Of a DNA stretch of 64,000 nucleotides, positions 45,221-56,625 are shown in pieces. Numbering within the stretch: the stretch's first letter is position 1; each line of letters starts with the position of its first letter. The stretch is from Limnanthes douglasii subsp. nivea (Eukaryota > Streptophyta > Magnoliopsida > Brassicales > Limnanthaceae), in assembly GCA_036936605.1 (NCBI GenBank), contig JAUPFV010000004.1:68844352-68908351 (forward strand), in the 5' to 3' direction. A program made the translations under genes and the position numbers. Below the pieces are notes generated by a model, which did not search any database, was not told the origin of the DNA, and saw only the letters and a program-made list of their open reading frames with translations.

Positions 45221-46014
45221 ATTCGAATTTATTCAGTTATAAAATGGAATTAAAATTCATTAGCTATTGATATTTCTGTTTAAACAATTATCCTATTAAA
45301 TATTAAAAAAAATAGAAAACATTTCTAAACCCAATATAAAAACATTCAAAATAAAGTTTAATGAGTTTTTGAGTAACATGAAAATATGAAACAATTTTTT
45401 TTAACTTTGACTTGGTTTTATATTTGTGTCCAATACATTAAATAAGGTGTCATAACTAACTTCATGCCAAATGTCATCATGTTCACCAAAGCAGATCCAA
45501 TTTTCTGTTATTAAGAATTTATAGATACTTAATTCAACTCATGCTGAATATAACCCTATTATTTGATGGTACTCAGACTTTAAGTGGCTTCACAATTGAT
45601 TTTAAAATATAAAAAATTGCTTCTCCATTGTACATATATTCAAGTAAGTTTGCTAGAGAAATCCACACATGAGTCATGGGATATTCATACTTGGGTTAAA
45701 GTGAGGGTTCCATTTCAAAAATTTCATTGAATAATGATGCAATATCCATAGGTTCTTTTCCCAACGTTCGTCAATATTTCTAAATTCTATGCGAAAATGC
45801 TTAGGACCGCAAAGGGAAGGATTACAATCACATATGGACCCATATTTCTTCAAAACTTTTGGACTTATTCCAATTGAGGTCTACCTTATTATAATTTGGC
45901 TATTAACGAATGTTTTGAGTTGGACTAAAATCTTGTCATGTTTTGTGTTGTAAAACAAATTGACATATTGCCTCCTTTCTTGATATGAGCATTGATGTCA
46001 AGTACCTCCGGGTG
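45221..46014. repeat. Duplicated segment P, copy 1 (see 61205)
   Basis: It aligns along its length with 61205-61931 (ATTAGCTATTGATA, CCAAATGTCATCATGTTCACC, GGAAGGATTACAATCACATA, GAGCATTGATGTCAAGT) with scattered substitutions and indels. No coding signal. Homology stops at 46014, just before Ty3 relic B. Confidence 0.88.
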
Positions 46015-46100
46015 ATCTAGAAAACAAGACTACGAGGATAAGTGCATTGAAATTTGGGACTTTAATGGCTAGTTGAGGAAAAAATTAAAGTAGAAGAGTC

Positions 46101-46380
46101 TGATGAGTCCGGATTTTCTCACCACTCACTGAGGGAACCAGACAAGGGCAATGCGGACAAAAACCACCCACTGAACCATCCAAACAGGACTAAATGTATT
46201 AAAACCTAAATCACTTCATGACTAAGCTAATTACTTACTTGCTTAAAGATTAATGGGTCATTGAACTCGACCCGAATTCATAAGTTGACCCGAAAGCCCA
46301 TGTGACCCATAATTAAGGGTATAAATACCCAACCACTTTCATTAATGAGGGTGATGAACTCTAGACAAAATAGACCACAC
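46101..46380 (+). repeat. Partial LTR of Tat-type relic B
   Basis: Starts TGATGAGTCCGGATT, like the LTR of element A. It shares TTCATGACTAAGCTA, GACCCGAAAGCCCAT and the TATA block (TATAAATACCCAACCAC, about 46320-46336). The 3' boundary is not clear because similarity to A fades after 46380. The 86 bases before it (46015-46100) are unassigned. Confidence 0.75.
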
Positions 46381-46549
46381 CAAATTTGCGACCACAGTCG
46401 GAGTTGTTCGAAGAAGCCAAAAGATAGCAAGAGAGTGTTATGCAACATCATTGACCGCTCAGACGTTGGGGGCAGTTCGAATCAATGAGGAATAGCAGTT
46501 TGAGGGGCCCTCTGGGGGAGAGGGTGAAATTGAGGACCCCAGAGATACC

Positions 46550-49197
46550 CCTGGTGTTTTAATACCAATTGAAGAAGTTGAAACTCACTCTCTGGCTGAA
46601 AGAAAAAGTGTCAAGATAAGATCCAAGATGACATCGAAATTGAAGGGTAAAATGTTAGATTTCTTGAAAGGCCATCAACATGTCTTTGCTTGGTGCAATG
46701 CTGATGTTACTGGAGTACCAGCAGATATTATATCACACCAATTATCCATCCGAAGGGACATAGCACCCGTTGTACAAAAGGAAAAGGCTGATGTCATAGT
46801 TCAAGAGGTTGATCGGCTTACTAAAATGGGGCACATAAAGGAATCTCAATACTCTTTATGGACATCAAACCCGGTGTTGGTAGAAAAGAAAAATGGTAAG
46901 TGACGTATGTGCATCGATTTCACAGATCTCAACAGAGCTTGCCCAAAAGATTTATATCCGGTCCCCCCGAATTGATCAGTTGGTGGACTCCACATCTGGA
47001 AACAAGCTGTTGTCCTTTATGGATGCCTTCTCCGGGTATAATCAGATTCAAGTAGATCCGAATGATCAAGAACATACCAAAATTGTTACTGATAGGAGCC
47101 TCCATTGTTACAAGGTAATGCCGTTTGAGTTGAAAAATGCTGAGGCTACTTATCAGAGGTTGGTGAACAAGGCTTTTGCTGATCAAATTGGAAGAAACAT
47201 GGAAGTTTACATCGATGACATGATGGTGAAAAGTGTAGACGAAGAGCTACACTTGGCAGATCTCCAAGAAACGTTTGCTAACTTGGTGAAAGTAAATTTA
47301 AAATTGAACCCAGAAAAGTGTGTCTTTGGAGTACATTCCGGGAAACTTTTGGGGTATGTGATAAGTGAGAAAGGGATACAGCCTGATTCAGACCAACTTA
47401 ATTCTTTAATACAAATGGAGCCTCCTCAGAATATTAAAGAGGTACAACGATTGACCGGGAGGCTAGCTGCACTAAATCGTTTTATTTCGAGGTTTTCAGA
47501 CAGGTGCGCCCCGCTTTTTCAAACTCTGAAAGGTGCAAAAGATTTCAACTGGTCCCCACAGTGTGATGAGGCGTTCGATGAGATTAAAAAGCACTTGTCT
47601 TCTCCCAAGACTTTGTTTAAACCCATTGATGGAGAGACCCTCTACGTGTACTTAGGAGTCTCTGATTGTGCTATAATTGCAGTGTTGGTAAGGGAAGTGG
47701 ATAATTATCTTCGTCCGGTGTACTATATCAGCAAAAGCTTGATAGATACGGAAAAACAGTATTTAAATCTTGAAAAATTAGCACTAGCCCTAGTAATTGC
47801 TGCGAGGAAAATGAGGCCCTACTTTCAGGCTCATTCTATCATTGTCCGGACGTCTTTTCCCTTGAAAAATGATCTTTAAAAGGCAGAAATTTCAAGTAGA
47901 ATGACCAAATGGTCAGTAGAGTTGGGAGACTATGATACTGATTTTTCCCCTCGAACAGCAGTCAAAGCCCAAACTGTGGCTGACTTCTTAGTTGAATTCC
48001 ATTCAGACAGGGATACTAAGCAAGCAACCGGTATAAAAGATAAAAAAGTATGGGTTATCCGGACTGATGGTGGATCAAGTACCATGGGTTGTGGTGCTGG
48101 GATATGTTTAACCTCTCCATACGGTGACAGAATGTACCAGGCTATATGTTTTGCCTTCAGGGCTTCCAATAATGAGTCCGAATATGAAGCTGTTATAGCT
48201 GGTTTGAAGTTAGCTCTCATCTGTGGAGACAAAAGGGTTTGGTTAATGAGCGACTCTCAGCTTCTTATTCATCATGCATAAGGTTAATCCGAAGCAAAAA
48301 AAGAGCAGTTGATTAAATATTTATTCATCCTCAAAGAAGTGGCACTCAATTTCAAAAGATTCACTTATGAGCACATATCCCGAACAGAAAATACACTAGC
48401 AGACTCATTGGCAACCATAGCCTACTCTGAGTCCTACCCTTGGATACATGTGCAAGAATACCCATCCATTCAAATTAATCTGGGTAAGGAAGATGAAAGT
48501 TTGAATATACAGATAAAACAACCCCAAGATTGGAGATTTCCTCTCATTCAATATCTCTCAGATGACATCTTGCCTCCGGAAAAAGTAGTAGCAAGGAAAA
48601 TAAAATACAAGGCTCGTGGTTTTGTCATCCTAAGAGTTGTTCTTTATAAAAAATCCTATAGTAAACCTCTCTTGCGATGTTTGGGGATTGTGAATCTAAA
48701 ATAGTGCTATCCGAATTACATGATGGTGATGGATCATCACACTGTGGATTCAGAGCTCTAACTAAAAGAGTTTTGTTAGCTGGATACTACTGGACCTCCA
48801 TAATGCAAGATGCCCAGCTGTCCTTGCCAACGATATAGTAATGAAATTCATACCCCAGCTGTCCTTTTAGAGTCAATCTCTGAGCCGATACCTTTTTCTC
48901 GATGGGGGCTGGATTTAGTAGGACCTCTACCCATGGCGTTCGGGGGGTGTAGAACTATAATTGTTGCCATTGATTACTTTTCAAAGTGGATCGAAGCAGC
49001 CCCATTGGCAGGAACTACCTCGAAATCTGTTATCAAGTTCATCTTGTCTAACATTTGTTGCAGCTTTGGAGTTCCACAGAAGATAACTACAGACAATGGA
49101 CCACAATTCGACAACAAGAAAATGGAGACTTTTTGTTCCTCTAGAGGCATTCAACACTGCTTCTCTTCTCCTTTCCACCCACAGGAAAACGGTCACT
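46550..49197 (+). pseudogene. Tat-type Ty3 pol relic B (RT, two RNase H, partial integrase)
   Basis: Close relative of element A. gag and protease are deleted, so about 170 bases after the LTR homology the frame is already at VKIRSK and FLKGHQHVFAWCNADVTGVP. RT motifs: YSLWTSNPVLVEKKNGK, LSFMDAFSGYNQIQVDPND, MEVYIDDMMVKS. RNase H: YYISKSLIDTEKQYL, IRTDGGSSTMGCGAG. Integrase: CPCQRYSNEIHTPA, GLDLVGPLPM, TTDNGPQFDN. Lesions: TGA 46901-46903; one extra C in the run near 46964-46969; TAA 47877-47879; single-base losses near 48279 and 48682; a deletion near 48813 removing the zinc-finger Cys region. It breaks off at HPQENGH (49197), before the catalytic E, against segment Q. Confidence 0.9.
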
Positions 49198-49497
49198 AGG
49201 CTTTATGAGAACAACTATTAACTTGTATATTTATCAAAATTAATAAATCAAATAAAATCTAACACATTCCTACAACAAATTTGGTAGGTCGCTACCACTG
49301 AGATTGGTGGCTTTCAAAATAGTATTAATGAATTTCTTTTATTCTATATTTTGAAATATTTATCTTGTTCACTATTCCTTAAATGTATAACTTCTATTAT
49401 TTGACGAAGAAGATATAGTAAATTGAGAACTATTTAACTGAGAAAAAAATCTACGAAGACCAAGAATAACGTTACCCGGTTTTGAACTCATCTGAAT
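49198..49497. repeat. Duplicated segment Q, copy 1 (see 57885)
   Basis: AGGCTTTATGAGAACAACTA through GAGATTGGTGGCTTT and GACGAAGAAGATATAGTAAA aligns with 57885-58196. Non-coding. Confidence 0.88.
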
Positions 49498-50442
49498 ATT
49501 TGTGATTTTGTGACAAAACTTGCATTTGGTGGTTAATTCATCAGAAACTTGATTTGACAGAGGCGGAAAGTTCTCAACATTCAATAAACCGAAGTGTTTT
49601 CGGGAAGAATTTTGGATCTCGTGAAGATAGTTTAAGAGGAGGTTGATGGACGGGTTTTACTTTGTGGTGGGAGCTCGTCTCCTGCATTCTTAACTATATG
49701 AACGAAGAAGTGGTGGTGGTCGGAGTCTGGATTTTATGCAAAAAATATGAAAAAAATAAAAACTTTCATTCGGTTAGGTGTTGCACCATTATGAGATTTT
49801 CAAAGATATATTTTCCGAAAACAAGCATTTATCTTTTTAAATACTTTAAACTTTTAAAAACTATATTAATAGATTAGATGTTTTAAAAAAATGACTCAAA
49901 GCAAATTGATATAATATTAAAAAAATAGTTGAAACCTCCTAAAAAAATTATTTAATTTAAAAAGTCAATGAACATGTAATGTATATAAAAATATATATGA
50001 ACGGAACAAAATCCAAAATTAAAAACTAAATTTTCAAAACTTTGAACTATTTATAAAAAACTTGAAAACAAATATTCCCAAGAAAAATCTATCCAATTTG
50101 CATTAACAAAATCATCCAACAAATATATAGTTTTTTGTTTTTGGTTAGATAATAAATGCAATTATACATAAAGAGGAAGTTAATGAAGACATTTTTGAAA
50201 GGTAGTTTATTTACATATATGCACACAAAACAAACTGGTGTCTTTTGGAAAACATCACACCCTTACAAAATGGTGCGCAAAACCCTAATGCATATACCGT
50301 CGGAGAGCACACATTTTGCATATCCAAGTAAAAAGAAAAGTGTTTCTCTTCAGTTCATTTGTGAATTACATCCAAATGAATTTCTCTGTAACAATTTGTT
50401 CTGTCCCTTTTCACTAGATTCGTGTTGTACTTAGGGCGTGAC
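49498..50442. repeat. Duplicated segment R, copy 1, upstream part
   Basis: Aligns with about 62107-63133 in copy 2 (AGAAACTTGATTTGACAGAG, GGAGCTCGTCTCCTGCATTC, GGAAAACATCACACCCTTAC). It contains the upstream and probable 5' UTR region of the host gene. About 77 bases present in copy 2 (63030-63105) are missing here, around 50411. Confidence 0.88.
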
Positions 50443-50917
50443 ATGGCAGATTCAATCCAGGTGATGGGATTCCTCCTATTTCTGGAACACGAGGATAAGA
50501 CACGGAACTTGGTGGCTGACTTGTGCGAAGATGCCGATGAAACAATCAGCGCCCTAGCAGAGGAAGTGTCCTTATGTCTTAGATGCATCAAAAGTGAAGA
50601 GTGGCCTTTCATTGAAGGGCACCACGAGGGTATGATCCCTATTATTCGAAGTAGACTAAGGAACAAAAACCTTGATCTCAAATTCTTTCATTATCACCGA
50701 GTGGAGATCGTAGACACGGTTATGAAGAATGTGAACAACATTTGCTTGAGAGCATTTGCGGATGTCATTGCCAATATTACACAAAATCATTGTGGCCAAG
50801 TCATTAACCCACCTAATATTCACCCATCCTCCCCTGAAAATGAGATGTTTAATGGCATAAGTACCAGCCAATATGGATATAACCATCCGGACATTATGTA
50901 GTCAGAAATATGTGCCC

Positions 50918-50922
50918 TTCGG
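50918..50922. repeat. Target-site duplication TTCGG, left
   Basis: TTCGG precedes the 5' LTR and is repeated at 56077-56081; the paralogous empty site at 63609-63620 has a single copy. Confidence 0.95.
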
Positions 50923-51411
50923 TGTTGGATCATAAACTTGATCCACTTAAAGGGCCCAACCCACTCAAAGGGTCCAACCCACTTAATAAGACCCATCTAG
51001 AAAGAATATTCTAGAAACATTTAAATTAATATTTAGTTGTTTAGGTTGAGTGCAAGACACACTTTTAGATTGAGTGTAAGAAACACCTTAACTTTGAGTG
51101 TAGTATTGATGTTGAGTGTGTTAGTATCCAAAAGCCTCTTGGATGGTGGATCTTTGTCTCCACTATATTCCTATAAATAGTGGAGCTCTCCCACCATCTA
51201 GAGCATCACACAAACACACCAAGAATCAAAGTTAGAGAGAAAATTAGAGCGAGAGAAAAGAGAGACAAGAATGCTCTCTTGATTGTTAGAAAAATATTTT
51301 CTCTTCTAGTGTGAGTTGTAAGAGTGTTTTGTAATATTTCTCCTTTTCTATCTATATCAAAGTTGTTTGTTTGTTTTAAAGAGAGTGTTATTTTTATATT
51401 TTCCGCCAACA
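50923..51411 (+). repeat. 5' LTR of the young copia element
   Basis: TGTTGGATCATAAAC ... TTTTCCGCCAACA, 489 bp, ends TGTTGG/CCAACA. TATA box CTATAAATAG at 51171-51180 in a foldable region. Repeated TTGAGTGtaag motifs in U3. Differs from the 3' LTR by C/A in the ACACcAAG context and T/G in the CTTGAtTG context. Confidence 0.97.
51158..51185 (+). promoter_or_regulatory. LTR core promoter with TATA box inside an inverted repeat
   Basis: CTCCACTAT (51158-51166) and ATAGTGGAG (51177-51185) flank ATTCCTATAA, so the TATA box lies in the loop and 3' arm. An outer pair GATGGTGG/CCACCATC (51142-51149, 51191-51198) encloses it. The same arrangement is in the 3' LTR. Confidence 0.7.
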
Positions 51412-51414
51412 AAG

Positions 51415-51427
51415 TGGTATCAGAGCC
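51415..51427 (+). other. Primer binding site of the young copia element
   Basis: TGGTATCAGAGCC three bases after the LTR, complementary to the 3' end of plant initiator tRNA-Met, standard for copia elements. Confidence 0.95.
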
Positions 51428-51509
51428 ACAAGCTCTTTCTAAAATTTTGTTTTTTAAATTTTCAACATATTGGAAATTTTGTTTTTAAATATTCAACATA
51501 TTTAAAAAT

Positions 51510-54500
51510 ATGGCAAATGGTGTATCATCCTTCCAAGTTCCAACACTCAACAACAACAACTACGACAATTGGAGTATCAAGATGAAAGCTCTCCTTGGAG
51601 CACATGATGTGTGGGATGCCGTCGAAAAAGGTTTTGACGAACCCGAAGATGAAGCAAGCCTTTCTCAAGAGGAGAAAATAAATTTGAAAGATTCAAGAAA
51701 GAGAGACAAAAAAGCTCTCTTCCTCATCTATCAAGCATTAGATGATGATGGCTTCGAAAAAATTTCAAGCGCATCTTCCGCCAAGCAAGCGTGGGAGAAA
51801 TTACCAATCTCTTACAAAGGAGTCGAAAAGGTGAAAAAGGTACGTCTCCAAACATTAAGAGGTGAATTTGAATCCTTACATATGAAAGCTTCTGAATCTA
51901 TATCGGAATATTTCTCAAGAGTAGCAACCGTTTCTAATCAATTAAAAAGAAATGGTGAGAAGTTAGAAGATGTGAGAGTAATCGAAAAAATACTCCGCTC
52001 GTTGGATCCTAAATTTGAGCACATCGTCGTGACGATTGAAGAAACTAAAAACTTGGAGGACATGATGATTGAAGAACTCCAAGGATCATTACAAGCTTAT
52101 GAAGAAAAGCAAAAGAAGAAGCAAGAGATCACCGAGCAACTCCTCAAAGTAGAACTGAAGGACATGCATGCAAATCAAGGAGATGATAGAAACCAACGTG
52201 GCCGAGGCAGAGGCAGAGGCCGCGGACGAGGTGGTTATCATGGTCGTGGACGTGGCTGGAATTACAACAACAATAATTCAAGCTATAACTACGAGAAACG
52301 AGAAAGCTCAACACGAGGTCGTGGAAGAAGAAATCCGAACTCGAGGTACGATAAATCTCAAATCCAATGCTATAAATGTCAAAAGTTTGGACATTATGCT
52401 TCAGAATGCAGAGGCCCCAACAATAAAGTTGAGGAGAGGGCAAACTATGTGGAGGAGAAGACGGAGGAAAACGATGTGTTACTACTAACATACAAAAACA
52501 CTAATGAAGGTCAAGAGAACACTTGGTATCTTGATAGCGGTGCAAGCAACCATATGTGTGGGAAAAGAAGCATGTTTGTAGAGATCAATGAAGAAGTGAG
52601 TGGAAATGTCTCTTTTGGAGATGATAGCAAAATATCGGTGAAAGGAAAAGGTAACATTCTAATTCGTGCAAAAGATGGTAGTCACCAAATAATCTCAAAT
52701 GTCTATTACGTACCTAGCATGAAAAACAACATCTTAAGCTTGGGACAACTACTAGAAAAGGGCTATGATATTCATATGAAAAATTATAGTCTTTTTCTAA
52801 GAGACGACAAAGGAGACTTAATTGCTAAATTCCAAATTTCAAAGAATAGAATGTTTCCTTTGAATATTCAAAATGATGTTGCAAAGTGTCTTAAGGCGTG
52901 TTACAAAGATTCGTCGTGGCTATGGCATGTTCGATTTGGGCATCTAAACTTTACCAGTTTAGAGTTATTGTCCAAGAAGGAAATGGTGAGAGGGTTACCA
53001 TGTATCAATCATCCTGACCAACTATGTGAAGGATGTTTACTTGGAAAGCAATTTAGAAAAAGCTTTCCAAAGGAGTCAGAGTCAAGAGCCAATAAACCTC
53101 TCGAGCTTATTCATACCGATGTGTGTGGTCCGATCAAGCCGAGCTCTCTAGGTAAAAGTAACTACTTCCTTCTCTTCATTGATGATTTTTCAAGAAAAAC
53201 TTGGGTATATTTCTTGAAACAGAAATCTGAAGTCTTTGGAATATTTAAGAAGTTCAAAACAGTTGTAGAAAAAGAAAGCGGAAATAAGATCAAAGCCATG
53301 AGATCTGACCGAGGGGGGAGTTCACATCCAATGAATTCCTAGAGTTTTGTGAAGCACATGGAATTCGTCGCCGCTTGACAGTTCCTAGATCACCTCAACA
53401 AAATGGTGTGGCAGAAAGGAAGAACAGAACAATCCTTGATATGGCGCGAAGCATGCTCAAAAGTAAGAAACTACCTAAAGATTTTTGGGCGGAAGCAGTG
53501 GCATGTGCGGTCTACTTGTCCAACCGATCTCCAACAAGAAGTGTTTGGGGAAAGACACCACAAGAAGCGTAGAGTGGAAGAAAGCCCAGAATTTCCCACT
53601 TGAGAGTATTTGGAAGCGTAGCTCATGTCCATGTACCAGACGAACAATGAACCAAACTAGATGATAAAAGCAAAAAATTTATCTTCATCGGTTACGACTC
53701 AAGTTCCAAAGGCTACAAGTTATACAGCCCAAACAACAAGAAGGTTGTGATAATCCGAGACGTGATAGTTGATGAAGAAGGCGAATGGGATTTTGGGTCT
53801 CATACAAATGAGTTCACATTTTTCCCCCAAATTGAAGAAGATGAGAAGACACCAAATGAGCAATCGGAAGATGTTGCTACCCAACATGCCTCACCAACAA
53901 CAACTACTCATGAAGACTCACCATCTTCATCATTGTCAAATGGTAGTCAAAATGAGAGAGTTGTGGAACGTATAAGAAGCCTTAATGATCTTTATGAGGT
54001 AACCGAACCAATGGATAACATTACACTATTTTGTCTCTTTGCTGATTGTGAGCCAGTGACATTTCAAGAAGCTGCACAAGAGAAACAATGGAGAGACACG
54101 ATGGATGAAGAAATTAGAGCCATCGAGAAGAATGACACATGGGAACTCACCTCACTTCCCAAAGGGTGCAAGACAATAGGCGTCAGATGGTTATACAAAA
54201 CCAAGAGAAATGCTAAGGGGGATATTGAAAAACACAAAGCGAGGCTTGTTGCAAAATGCTATAGTCAAAAGGCGGGAATTGACTATGATGAGGTATTCGC
54301 CCCCGTTGCCCGATTAGAAACTATTAGACTAATAATTTCTTTGGCAGCTCAAAACAAGTGGAAGATACACCAAATGGATGTAAAGTCAGCATTTCTTAAT
54401 GGTGTCCTTGAAGAAGAAGTCTACATTCAACAACCATTAGGCTATGAGATCAAAGGCCACGAAGATAAGGTGTTGAAGCTAAAGAAGGCTCTTTACGGGT

Positions 54501-55600
54501 TAAAACAAGCACCAAGGGCATGGAACAGTGGAATCGACAAGTATTTCCAAGAGAATGGCTTCAACAAATGTCCGTACGAGCACGCTCTATACACCAAGAT
54601 CAAAGATGGAGATATTTTGATTGTGTGTCTCTACGTGGATGATTTGATCTTCACTGGAAGCAACCCAAACATGTTTAATAAATTCAAAGAAGTGATGACA
54701 AAGGAATTCGAGATGACAGACTTGGGGCTCATGGCCTACTACCTTGGCATTGAAGTTAAGCAGCAAAAAGATGGAATTTTCATCTCACAAGAAAGCTATG
54801 CAAAAGATATCCTCAAGAAGTTTAAGATGGAGAATTGTAGCCCAATAAGCACACCCATGGAGTTTGGAGTCAAAATGTCCAAGCATGAACAAGGCAAAAG
54901 TGTGGATCCGACATTATTCAAAAGTTTGGTAGGAAGTCTACGCTATCTAACTTGCACGAGACCGGATATTCTTCATGCAGTTGGACTAGTTAGTCGCTAC
55001 ATGGAATCTCCAACAACTACTCATTTCAATGTTGCAAAGAGAATCCTTCGCTATCTGAAAGGTACAATTGATTTTGGATTACTCTATTCCATTTCTAATA
55101 ATTACAAACTTGTTGGGTATAACGATAGTGATTGGGGTGGAGACATAGACAATCGAAGGAGTACAACTGGATTTGTATTCTTTATGAGAAATATTACTTT
55201 CACGTGGATGTCAAAGAAACAACCGATTGTCACGTTGTCCACTTGTGAGGCAGAATACGTTGCTGCTACTACATGTGTTAGTCATGCGATTTGGCTTAGA
55301 AATCTATTGAAGGAGATAGACCTAACACAGAATGAGCCAACTAAAGTGTATGTCGACAATAAGTCAGCCATTGCCTTAGCCAAGAATCCAGTATTGCATG
55401 ATCGAAGCAAGCATATCGATGTTCGCTACCACTACATAAGGGAGTGTATTTCAAGAAAGGATGTGCAAGTAGAATATGTGAAGACACAAGATCAAGCTGC
55501 TGATATTTTCACCAAGCCACTGAAAAGAGAAGACTTCAAACGATTAAGGAAACTACTAGGGGTCACGGGATCAAGTTTAAGGGGGAGTGTTGGATCATAA
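51510..55600 (+). pseudogene. Copia gag-pol polyprotein, nearly intact
   Basis: Start ATG 51510 (MANGVSSFQVPTLNNNNYDN). gag with UBN2-type fold (WSIKMKALLGAHDVWDAVEK), an RGRGRGRGRGRGG stretch (about 52195-52245) and knuckle CYKCQKFGHYASEC (52369); protease DSGASNHMCG (52533); GAG-pre-integrase (LWHVRFGHLNFTSL); integrase D in LIHTDVCGP, D in MRSDRGG, E in QQNGVAERKNRT; RT (ARLVAKCYSQKAGIDYDEVF, CLYVDDLIFTGS at 54630); RNase H (EAEYVAATT, VYVDNKSAIALAKNP, ADIFTKPLKREDFKRL). Breaks: loss of one base in the G run near 53313-53318, TAG at 53570-53572 and TGA near 53648. The last stop lies inside the 3' LTR. Despite its youth this copy could not make a full polyprotein. Confidence 0.95.
55579..55587 (+). 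other. Polypurine tract of the young copia element
   Basis: AAGGGGGAG immediately before the 3' LTR. Confidence 0.9.
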
Positions 55601-56076
55601 ACTTGATCCACTTAAAGGGCCCAACCCACTCAAAGGGTCCAACCCACTTAATAAGACCCATCTAGAAAGAATATTCTAGAAACATTTAAATTAATATTTA
55701 GTTGTTTAGGTTGAGTGCAAGACACACTTTTAGATTGAGTGTAAGAAACACCTTAACTTTGAGTGTAGTATTGATGTTGAGTGTGTTAGTATCCAAAAGC
55801 CTCTTGGATGGTGGATCTTTGTCTCCACTATATTCCTATAAATAGTGGAGCTCTCCCACCATCTAGAGCATCACACAAACACAACAAGAATCAAAGTTAG
55901 AGAGAAAATTAGAGCGAGAGAAAAGAGAGACAAGAATGCTCTCTTGAGTGTTAGAAAAATATTTTCTCTTCTAGTGTGAGTTGTAAGAGTGTTTTGTAAT
56001 ATTTCTCCTTTTCTATCTATATCAAAGTTGTTTGTTTGTTTTAAAGAGAGTGTTATTTTTATATTTTCCGCCAACA
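55588..56076 (+). repeat. 3' LTR of the young copia element
   Basis: 489 bp, same ends and TATA region as the 5' LTR, two differences. Confidence 0.97.
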
Positions 56077-56081
56077 TTCGG
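56077..56081. repeat. Target-site duplication TTCGG, right
   Basis: Second copy of the 5-bp host sequence at the element's right edge. Confidence 0.95.
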
Positions 56082-56625
56082 GAGAGGGATATTCTGGAGA
56101 GTCAAAGGAACAAATCACAAGCGGGAGAAACCTTTGAACCTGCAAATGATAGAACAATGTTTCTCACTTTCTCAAAAGGGTATCCTCTTTCACACATACA
56201 AGTCAGAGAATTTTTTACAAGGTCAGTATATCCCACATAATTTTGTAAAGTTCTTTAAAGGCCTGTAAATCAAAAAATAATTCGTATAACAAAATTTTGA
56301 AAAAAGAAACTGTTACTTATTAATGAAGTTAATTTCCAGTAAAAATGCATTTTGGCATTTGTAGGTCAGTACATACATATAATCTGTCTCTGTGCTTTCC
56401 TCCTTCTGAAACTTTTTATACTAATGTTTAACATACTGCTATAACAGGAAATTTGGGGATTGCATAGAAACAATTCATATGCAAATAGTAGACGTACGTG
56501 AGCAGTCGCTGTATGCACGTGTTGTGCTCCGAACTGCTCCAATGCTCCAAGCAGTGCTTGACGGAGTCGCCAAAGCCAAGTTCACTATTAATGGCAAGCA
56601 TGTTCGGGCTCGCAAATATGTCTAA

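Larger units (their letters stand above)
50923..56076 (+). mobile_element. Young Ty1/copia retrotransposon, 5154 bp
   Basis: Complete element: 489-bp LTRs at both ends, initiator-Met PBS, gag-pol in copia order (protease, integrase, RT, RNase H), polypurine tract and a 5-bp target duplication TTCGG. The two LTRs differ at only two positions that I can find by eye. It splits host gene copy 1. Confidence 0.97.
50443..56625 (+). pseudogene. Host gene copy 1 (RRM-like tail protein), broken by nonsense codon and copia insertion
   Basis: Exon 1 starts at ATG 50443 (MADSIQVMGFLLFLEHEDKT), runs to the insertion at 50922, resumes at 56082 and ends at 56221; exon 2 is 56448-56625 (KFGDCIETIHMQIVDVREQS ... 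FTINGKHVRARKYV, stop). CAG in copy 2 is TAG here (50899-50901, after NHPDIM), an independent nonsense change. The coding remainder differs from copy 2 by only a few residues. The C-terminal half (TMFLTFSKGYPLSHIQVREF, LYARVVLRTAP, FTINGKHVRARKYV) has the strand/helix rhythm of a divergent RRM. It resembles a plant-only uncharacterised family; function unknown. Confidence 0.85.
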
